The notes beneath the pieces are model-generated. The model was not told where the DNA came from, ran no database searches, and worked only from the letters and a program-made list of their open reading frames with translations. From Conchocele bisecta (taxonomy: Eukaryota; Mollusca; Bivalvia; Lucinida; Thyasiridae): a DNA stretch of 64,000 bases. Within the stretch, counting starts at the first letter, position 1. Every line of letters starts with the position of its first letter. The DNA lies in the NCBI GenBank assembly GCA_029237695.1, contig CM055271.1:32980462-33044461 (forward strand), read 5' to 3'. Of the stretch, positions 56,690 through 64,000 are shown in pieces. The translations under genes and the position numbers were made by a program.

Positions 56690-57102
56690 GTTTACTGGGG
56701 TGAACAATACATTTGGTCTGTTTAAAGTGCGAGGAGTCCGAAAGAAGTTACGTTTACTGGGGTGAACAATACATTTGGTCTGTTTAAAGTGCGAGGAGTC
56801 CGAAAGAAGTTACGTTTACTGGGGTGAACAATACATTTGGTCTGTTTAAAGTGCGAGGAGTCCGAAGGAAGTTACGTTTACTGGGGTGAACAATACATTT
56901 GGTCTGTTTAAAAATGGGAGGAGTCCGAAGGAAGTTACATTTACTAGGGTGAACAATACATTTGGTCTGTTTAAAAATGGGAGGAGTCCGAAGGAAGTTA
57001 CATTTACTAGGGTGAACAATACATTTGGTCTGTTTAAAGTGCGAGTCCGGGGCTCCTCGCGAACTTTAAAAATACCAAATGTATTATTCACCCCAGTAAA
57101 CG
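56690..57102. repeat. 62-bp tandem repeat with inverted final copy
   Basis: Six units with GTTTACTGGGGTGAACAATA and TTTGGTCTGTTTAAAGTGCG, then an inverted partial unit (CCAAATGTATTATTCACC) at 57073-57092. One arm of a hairpin was expanded in tandem. Confidence 0.92.
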
Positions 57103-57475
57103 CAACAGCCCATGGCTTTATTACTTATATTTACACAGCATTTTCTGAAGGTTTCAAAAATGTAAATAACCAAATATGGCGTTAAAATTAACAATACTCT
57201 TGTTTTACGTCATTTTGTCGCAATTCCTGGAACAGCGATATTGCGAACTTTAAACCAATCAACAACATCGCGCGACGTCACGTGTGTCTAATGTATTGTA
57301 TTGGGATGTGAACGCAATACGTCGAATGGGCGTTTGTATTATGAATTTATAGATGGTGTAACTATTATAGCGTATTTAACTCTTTGCATGCTGGGTAATT
57401 TGTGGGCTGTAAATAGTTCAAAAATAGCAGCCGACAATTCATTGTATTTTATTTTATTTCTCCCTATAAATATCA

Positions 57476-57547
57476 TGAATATGTCTTGAAATTTCATTAG
57501 AATTGAGTCCTGAGGACTCAATTCTAATGAAATTTCAAGACATATTT
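57476..57547. repeat. Hairpin, ~34-bp arms
   Basis: TTGAAATTTCATTAGAATTG and inverse around AGTCCTGAGGACT. Confidence 0.92.
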
Positions 57548-57621
57548 ACATACAGAGAGAAATAAAACATATACTCCTAATTCGTTTGGCGGATATTTTC
57601 ACCGCTAACACGTAGAGTTAA

Positions 57622-57708
57622 GTGACATTCGCATCGTCGCGTCCATAATGTCGTAGCTGCCCTTGTACGCTTTGACGGACGAATCGACGTACTGTAGGCA
57701 AAGTATAC
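57622..57708 (-). other. Doubtful terminal coding exon, unknown product
   Basis: On the minus strand the acceptor-like CTTTGCCTACAG precedes a 28-codon frame beginning YVDSSVKAYKGSYDIMD and ending STC before TAG, with G/C-rich third positions. A donor-like GAAG/GTATGT lies 66 bp upstream (57758), but its open frame is not in phase with this one. It could be the last exon of an upstream gene or chance. No family is recognised. Confidence 0.2.
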
Positions 57709-58357
57709 AGATCCATATACAGTAGGAAAAGAAGGGAAGATCGGGAGTTGCACATACCTTCGTATATGTTCGTCAGATCACAATTCCGTGCCTGCAGTAT
57801 GGGAGGCGGACGAGCAATACCATCACTGATCGCTTTGTGGCATGGTGCATGTTACGCCTTCAACGAAGCGAAATGATTCCTGTTCTGACATGTACTGTCC
57901 ACCATAGTTGACATGGAATTGTCACCCGAGTTGGCGCCGACCAATGGACGTGCATGGTCATTCATGCCGTCTACATGCACACCCAATGTGACTATTGCCA
58001 ATCGACTGGGAAAAGGGGAACTACGTCACCTGAAATAGTGTACATCGTGATCATTATGCTCCTTCATACAATTCATATTAGGATCCGTTTTCCTTCGAAC
58101 AATGGCAATGCTGATTTAGTATAATGTCCGTCCTGCGAATATCGAAGTCCCTAACTAGACTATTTTGGATACGTTGTTCGCAAACGTGCCCTTTATCTGG
58201 CGGCGTATGTTTGTACCACGTGTACGGTGTTTGTGTTCATACGCCGGCGCATGCACAGACTACATATATACCTGTATACATGTCACCCTATTTCCAAGAA
58301 TTCAGTGTTTGACCAGCGGACATGTACATGACACAAACATCTCTGATACAACGCCTG

Positions 58358-58643
58358 TAGCCTATTTCACCAACATTGCAAAGTATACTTTTCTAGCAAA
58401 GTATACTTTGAGGGAGTAATCATTTATTTTCCCCAAAATGCATTATTTCATATAGAACTAACGACTGCATATATTTGATGATTACAAGTATGCAGACTTA
58501 TTACACTGAATGTATTACATTATCACAGCCAAATTGGCTGTGATAATGAAATAAATTCAGTATAATAAAAATTAATTAATTTATCCTAAAATTGAAAATT
58601 TCTCCCTCAAAGTATACTTTGCAATGTTGGTGAAATCGGCTAC
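58358..58643. mobile_element. Foldback element B8
   Basis: Complete except that the right arm has a single AAAGTATACTTT instead of two. Confidence 0.9.
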
Positions 58644-59740
58644 TGGTCATCTATACAATCCACTGAAATACGGATTCCATGCCCCTTATAATGGCCCATT
58701 CACACCGTTACCACACCCACCCACTTCTATAGACTATACATCGATGTCACTGGTGCTGCACTTCGCGCCGGCGTAAAATGCTTCACGTCTAGAAATGCAC
58801 CGGTTTCCTGGCGAGATGCCACTCATCTCACTCTATTTTAAGCTGTCGCACAAACGCATTTGTGTCGAGTAACCGGCGAAAATTTTTTCCACCGGTTACT
58901 AGACGGACATACGTTGTACGGGCGGACGGACGCACAGGCACTGTTTGTCCAGTCCACGCAATAACTAGAATTGAACTTGACGGATCGTGACCAAATTCGG
59001 TGTACAAGTTTACCACGGTGAGATGAAGAAGCCTATTGATTTTCAAAACAATCCAATGACTTATCTCGCCCTGGCGGCCATTTTTAATTTTCCCACTCTT
59101 TATTCTTGTCCACGCAATACCTCAAGGCCTACTTGATGGATCTAAATATATTCGAGATACGGGAAGACGAAGAACCCTATCAATTTTAAAAAATATCGGA
59201 TGATCCATCTCCCCAGTCTATATACTTGTTCACGCAATAACTAACGTTCTAATGGACGGATCGCAACCAAATTCGGTATACATGTTTATCACGGCAAGAT
59301 GTTGATGACTTATGTTGTAGGAAAATGACATGTGTTATAGGAAAATGTTGTTTTTTTCGCAATAAAATCAATAGTTGATGGAATTTCATCAAATAAATAA
59401 AATTGGAGAGGGTGATTTTTTTTGTTATTGATGAAAACATACTTACATAAAATATACTTTAGATGTAATGTGCGAAGCGTGGAACAGACAGTAGAGTTCT
59501 ACATGACGGATCATAACCAAATTTGGTACATGTATACGTTTGTCATGGCAAGAGGAAGAACCCTATTGCTTTTCAGAAAGTTATCTCCCCTATTGACTGG
59601 CATTGCCTCGACGTACCTCGATATTGTGACCTTCGACACACTTGTTCAATTTGCGTATTGTTTTTCACGTTTTAGTTTCTGAGAGGTATACCCATCAGCG
59701 TTACTGAGTATTGTTTTCATGGAGTTACCCCCCCCCACAC
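58644..59740. other. Dispersed repeat remnants
   Basis: Blocks such as CACGCAATAACTA, GACGGATCGTGACCAAATTC and GACTTATCTCGCCC recur here and at 23870-24030 and 37165-37280. They belong to a diverged, probably once-tandem family. A C-related half copy is at 59335-59497. Confidence 0.6.
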
Positions 59741-59742
59741 AC

Positions 59743-59842
<100 letters not shown>

Positions 59843-60026
59843 ACACACCCCCCCCCCCTCCCCACACACACACACACCCATGTGCTGGCTACACCTCAAC
59901 TGGCGTATATTGCGACATTCGGCACTCGTGTTAAAATAAAACCATTTTGTTGCAAATGGGGGTAGTCTGAACATCGTCTTGTGATAATTGGATCGGTCGG
60001 AAAGTAACATATCGCGGTTCATTCCA

Positions 60027-60254
60027 GGGGCCCGTTTCACTAAACTTCGTACGACTAAAACGTTCGTAAGTGCAAATTTAGGATCGTCTGGCATTTTCAA
60101 TTTATGGATTTACATTTATTGAGCATAGGCTGCATCTGCAGCCTATGCTCAATAAATGTAAATCCATTAGTTGTTTACAATAAAACAGTGCTAATGTGAA
60201 ATTTACAGACTATCATAATGTTGCACTTACGGACATTTTAGTCGTACGAAGTTT
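60027..60254. mobile_element. Foldback element A13, right end clipped
   Basis: Intact left end and centre (GGCTGCATCTGCAGCC). The right end stops at CGTACGAAGTTT. Confidence 0.88.
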
Positions 60255-60510
60255 TGTTATGGTTGGAATGGTTAGATGTGATTTTAAAAAAAGCAGTGGC
60301 CATGACGACGATTATCCTGGTTTACCCTATGCCACCCGATGCTAGAAACATGAATATTCGTGTTTCTATTATCTGGTTACATTTGATGGCTACACTGCAC
60401 GAAATACAATACATAACCGCCTGCGTTAATCTTGCCCCGATTGTCAACGTTCCAAACATATATTGGCATTGTTAGCTCACAATCAAGCTGCTTGATTGTC
60501 TGAGCCTCAG

Positions 60511-60590
60511 ACATGTATAACAAAAAGATTATTGTATTTGTATGTGGATAGTATCCACATACAAATACAATAATCTTTTTGTTATACATG
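60511..60590. repeat. Perfect hairpin, ~40-bp arms
   Basis: CATGTATAACAAAAAGATTA and inverse around GTGGATAGTATCCAC. Confidence 0.93.
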
Positions 60591-60972
60591 TATATATGTA
60601 TATCATTCGCAATTTATATACGCTTCAGAAAATATACAAAATATAAATAAAATAAACAAATTAGTGGTGATTTAGAAGGAACTATTTTGCGATGCGAAAC
60701 GTAGTTCCGGCACTGACCAATATCAACACACGGAGACGTCAATATGGAAAAATATTTACATCTTGCTAAATGCATTGTGTTTCAATGGGAAACGGAAGTA
60801 CGTATATAATAACGGGGCATATTGCGTTGCTCTTGATGGTTCGTACTACTCCGTCATAACGATTATGTAATCTAATACAATGTCACAGTAGATGTAATTA
60901 GAGTTATGTACTCAGAACTAATGTGCAATGCAGGCGCTGATCCAGGATTTCGGGTTAGGGGCGGGGGGCGTA

Positions 60973-61050
60973 ACTATTTTGCAATACTTGACTATATTAT
61001 CGAACGAGCTACGCTCGTTCGATAATATAGTCAAGTATTGCAAAATAGTC
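60973..61050. repeat. Perfect hairpin, ~39-bp arms
   Basis: ACTATTTTGCAATACTTGAC and inverse around CGAACGAGCTACGCTCGTTCG. Confidence 0.93.
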
Positions 61051-61322
61051 GAGATAGCGGTAGGGGGGTCCGGGGGCATTCACACCCGGAACATTTTGCA
61101 AATCTACATCTCATTTCCTGTGTTCTGGCGCATTTTGGAGCAAAAATATTGACACTGTCGCAGTATGTTTAGACATGATTTTTGATTGAAAACGTTTAAA
61201 TTTTGAAACAATAAGAAAACAACCGAAAAATGCATGGAATACATGGCACTTGGCATGAAACGTGCCTTGTAACTTGTAAAAAATCTTTACTCAGCAAATT
61301 TTAGGGGGCGCGCGCCGGGTCC

Positions 61323-61367
61323 GCCCCCCCCCCCCCCCCCCCCCCCCACCCCCCCCCCCCCCCCCCC
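61323..61367. repeat. Poly-C run interrupted by one A
   Basis: About 43 C, at the end of a CGCGCGCCGGGTCCGCC stretch and before TGGATCCGCCCATGCA. Confidence 0.95.
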
Positions 61368-61459
61368 TGGATCCGCCCATGCAATGTGTATTTATATTGA
61401 TGTACATTGCACATATGCATTCACGTACGTATTCTGAATAGTGGCATAGATGGATACTG

Positions 61460-62420
61460 TATATCGTAAGATAATTTACAAACCGTGCAAATCCTGATGA
61501 GACAGCTTTCTATGTGGATCTACGCTGTTGTAAACACTGGGATTATCGTATGTGGTGTCGAAACGGCGAACCGGTTTAGTGTTTTGATCCGTCACTGCCA
61601 AACAAAAACAACTCCTGATTGGGGAATAATGCAAGAAACTTTGTGCTAAGCTCGACAAAATGGGACACTATTATTTATGTAACAATTCGTTGAGTACATT
61701 TCTTGTCAGGTTGTGGAAAAAATAATGCTTTCGGACGTGTGCTAATCTCTGGGACGAGTTTGTATATACAGTGAAACCTCTCTAAACCGGACACCCTGGT
61801 CCCCAGGGTGTCCGGCTTAGAGAGGTTTCACTGTAAATCAGGCATTTGATCATTTGGAGCCATAGTTGGGTGTTATGCAATCACGAATAGACATTATCAC
61901 CCGAGATAAATGACCAAGAAAATCATCACATATAAGATCGCATGTATTTTATTGGTGTCCGGTTTAGAGCGGGTCCACTGTAGTGGCATACATGTAGATG
62001 GATAATATTTTTCGTAAAATAATTTACAAACCGTGCAAATCCTGATGAGACGGCTCGCTGTGAGGGACTTTGTATGTGGATCTACGCTGTTGTAAACACT
62101 GGGATTATCGTATGTGGTGTCGAAACGGCGAACCGGTTTAGTGTTTTGATTCGTCATTGCCAAACCAAAATAACTCCTGATTGGGGAATAATGCAAGAAA
62201 TTTTGTGCTAAGCTCGTCAAAATGGGACACTATTATTTATGTAACAATTCGTTGAGTACATTTCTTGTCAGGTTGTGAAAAAAATAATGCTTTCGGGCGT
62301 GTGATAATCTCTGGGACGAGTTTGTTTATACAGTGAAACCTCCCTAAACCGGACACCCTGATCCCCAGGGTGTACGGCTTAGAGAGGTTTCACTGTAAAT
62401 CAGGCATTTGATCATTCTAA
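61460..62420. repeat. Direct duplication of about 550-bp units
   Basis: Blocks such as ATAATTTACAAACCGTGCAA, GATCTACGCTGTTGTAAACA and GTCGAAACGGCGAACCGG recur at offset about 550, each followed by an E element. Open minus-strand frames of 60 and 107 codons here are duplicate shadows. Confidence 0.9.
61768..61982. mobile_element. E5
   Basis: Complete E element inside the duplicated 61.4-62.4 kb segment. Confidence 0.88.
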
Positions 62421-62543
62421 GTCATAGTTGTGTGCTAGGCAATCACGACCAGACATTATCACCTGAGATAAATGACCAAGAAAATCATCAAAAATAAGAT
62501 CACATGTGTTTTCTTTGTGTCCGGTTTAGAGCGGTTCCACTGT
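62329..62543. mobile_element. E6
   Basis: Second copy, in the downstream member of the duplication. Confidence 0.88.
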
Positions 62544-62545
62544 GT

Positions 62546-62742
62546 GCACAGTGGAACCTCTATAAACCGGGCACCAAGAAAACACCTGTGATCTTATGTT
62601 TTAGTTTCTTGGTCAGGTCTTGATGGGTCACTTTCTCTATGGCCCCAGAATGATCAAATGTCTGATTTACAATGAAACATCTCTAAGCCGGACACCCTGG
62701 GGACCTCCCAGGGTATCCGCTTTAGCGAGATTTTTACTGTAT
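62546..62742. mobile_element. E7, opposite orientation, abutting E6
   Basis: Starts CAGTGGAACCTCTATAAACC two bases after E6, in inverted internal order, so E6 and E7 form a larger palindrome. Confidence 0.85.
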
Positions 62743-62813
62743 AACGATTTCAACTCCTTTAAATGATGGGCTTGTGTGTCCGAGTCTGACGGCGACCAAT
62801 TTTCTGTTTTAAT

Positions 62814-63026
62814 TAACCCTCGCTACGCGGGAGACGAAAATTGTCGTCTGCTGTTTTTCATTTTCACCTGAATTCTTAACAAAAAACCTGTTTTGACAGC
62901 GCATGAGAATCGTCTCCAGTGGAGACGATTCTTATGCGCTGTCAAAACAGGTTTTTATCGAAAAATATTGAAAATAAAACATTTCCAGCAGACGACAAAA
63001 TTTAATTCAGCGTAGTAAGGGTTAAA
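62814..63026. mobile_element. Foldback G5
   Basis: Ends TTAACCCTCGCTACGCGG and CGTAGTAAGGGTTAA. Centre CGTCTCCAGTGGAGACG. Compensating changes on both arms keep the stem. Confidence 0.88.
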
Positions 63027-63210
63027 GCCGACGTGGTAAAATGTTACACGTCCAAATAGGCGCCAGATTCCTGACAAATTCCCATTCAACTACATGCAGA
63101 AGATACCGCATTCACACATATTGGTCTAGTAACCGGCGCAAGAAATTCGCGCTGGTTACTAGACGAACTAGACATTATGTTTGGAAATGGCCCCATGGCA
63201 TACTGGACTT

Positions 63211-63456
63211 TAACCCTTTGAACCCGAAAAACCGCTATAGCGGTTTATGCAAACAGTGCAGATCCAGATGAGCCGGCTCGTAGCGAGCCGTCTCATCAGG
63301 ATCTGCACTTTTTGCAAGTAATTTTCATATTTCTTAGAACAAAAACACCTCCTTTTCATAAATGGACGAATCTGAAAATCATTTTGTGACCATTTGATTG
63401 GTCGGAACATTAGCATATCACAGTCCATTCCAGTTCCTTAGGGTTGAAAGGGTTAA
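63211..63456. mobile_element. Foldback F3
   Basis: Complete copy with GCAGATCCAGATGAGCCGGC and its inverse around GTAGC. Confidence 0.87.
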
Positions 63457-64000
63457 TAGCTAGAGAGTGGGTGTAAAAAGAAAACTTTAAATTTACACAA
63501 ATTTCAAAATCATTTGAGAAAGTCTTACAAACTTTTTGACGTAAACAAATTGCTTTAGTGTTCATCACCATTTTGAAGGTCACACTGTCAAGGTCATGGC
63601 ATTGGTGCTGTGATTGTTTCACACATGTTCAGGGGAATAAAGTACCCAAATATTAAAGCAATCCTTCAAGTAATATTGAAGATATTACATGTACATGATG
63701 GAGAAACACTTACAAACTTTTCGACGTAAGAAAATGGCTAAGTGTTTCAGCACCATTTCGAAGGTCACCGAGGTCAAAGTGATGTCATTGGTGGTGCGAG
63801 TCTGTCACACATGTTCATGTGAATTAACTGTCCAAATATTAAAGCAATCCTTAAAGAAATTAAAGCAACCCCTTTGCTATCGCATATGGGGCATAACATG
63901 TGTTTATGCGATAGCTCTAATGAAAGATTAGTAGCATCTCGTCAGGAAACGATCTAAACTAAAATTGTGGCATATCGGCACACGAATTCCTCCTTTTGGC
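63457..64000. repeat. Two diverged ~240-bp units at the window edge
   Basis: ACACTTACAAACTTTTTGACG-type, CCATTTTGAAGGTCAC, CACACATGTTCA and CAAATATTAAAGCAATCC recur at offset about 185-240. A small hairpin (TTTGCTATCGCAT/ATGCGATAGC) is at 63872-63915. Confidence 0.75.

Overview
The window is eukaryotic, AT-rich, intron-rich and dominated by repeats. It looks like an invertebrate animal, probably a lophotrochozoan and most likely a bivalve mollusc. That taxonomic call rests on a nuclear receptor gene of the NR2E group with GT-AG introns, long SINE-like elements with (CAAA)n tails, and many short foldback elements and satellite arrays. The species cannot be named from the sequence alone. No prokaryotic genes, viral genes, tRNA or rRNA genes were recognised.

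One gene can be reconstructed completely. It is a minus-strand nuclear receptor of the tailless/PNR (NR2E) group in seven coding exons from 52,909 down to 13,859, giving 582 residues. All six splice junctions keep the reading frame with GT-AG borders. The start codon lies in a 25-nt coding exon 26.6 kb upstream of the zinc-finger exon, with an in-frame stop 24 nt before the ATG. Exon 1: start and residues 1-9. Exon 2: both zinc fingers. Exons 3-4: a long Asn-Gly and Ser-Pro rich hinge. Exons 5-7: the ligand-binding domain, ending in an AF-2-like helix.

Layout. 1-13,550: downstream flank made of SINE-like copies, foldback elements and small tandem repeats. 13,551-13,858: 3' UTR candidate containing a foldback element. 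13,859-26,243: exons 7 to 2 with repeat-filled introns. 26,244-52,884: intron 1, holding a 162-bp array, a 176-bp array, a broken Tc1/mariner transposon (45,560-46,838), a 149-bp array (47.27-49.67 kb) and many foldback copies. 52,885-53,270: first exon and putative 5' UTR/promoter. 53,270-64,000: upstream flank with more foldback elements, a 99-nt poly-C run and one doubtful coding exon near 57.6 kb.

Repeat families, lettered for cross-reference. A: ~240-bp foldback with CGTACGAC arms, 13 copies. B: ~300-bp foldback with AAAGTATACTTT arms, 8 copies. C: 350-570-bp foldback with CTGTCTGTTTCACG ends. D: ~430-bp foldback with GATCACGTGG ends and an exon-like module. E: ~215-bp element with CAGTGGAACCTCTCTA ends. 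F, G, H, I, J, K: further foldback or MITE-like families. M: foldback elements whose arms are arrays of a 21-bp unit, bounded by TACGGAGCCCC ends. M and D are the best candidates for something undescribed. Since these elements lie in introns and a UTR of one transcription unit, its pre-mRNA would contain many long hairpins.
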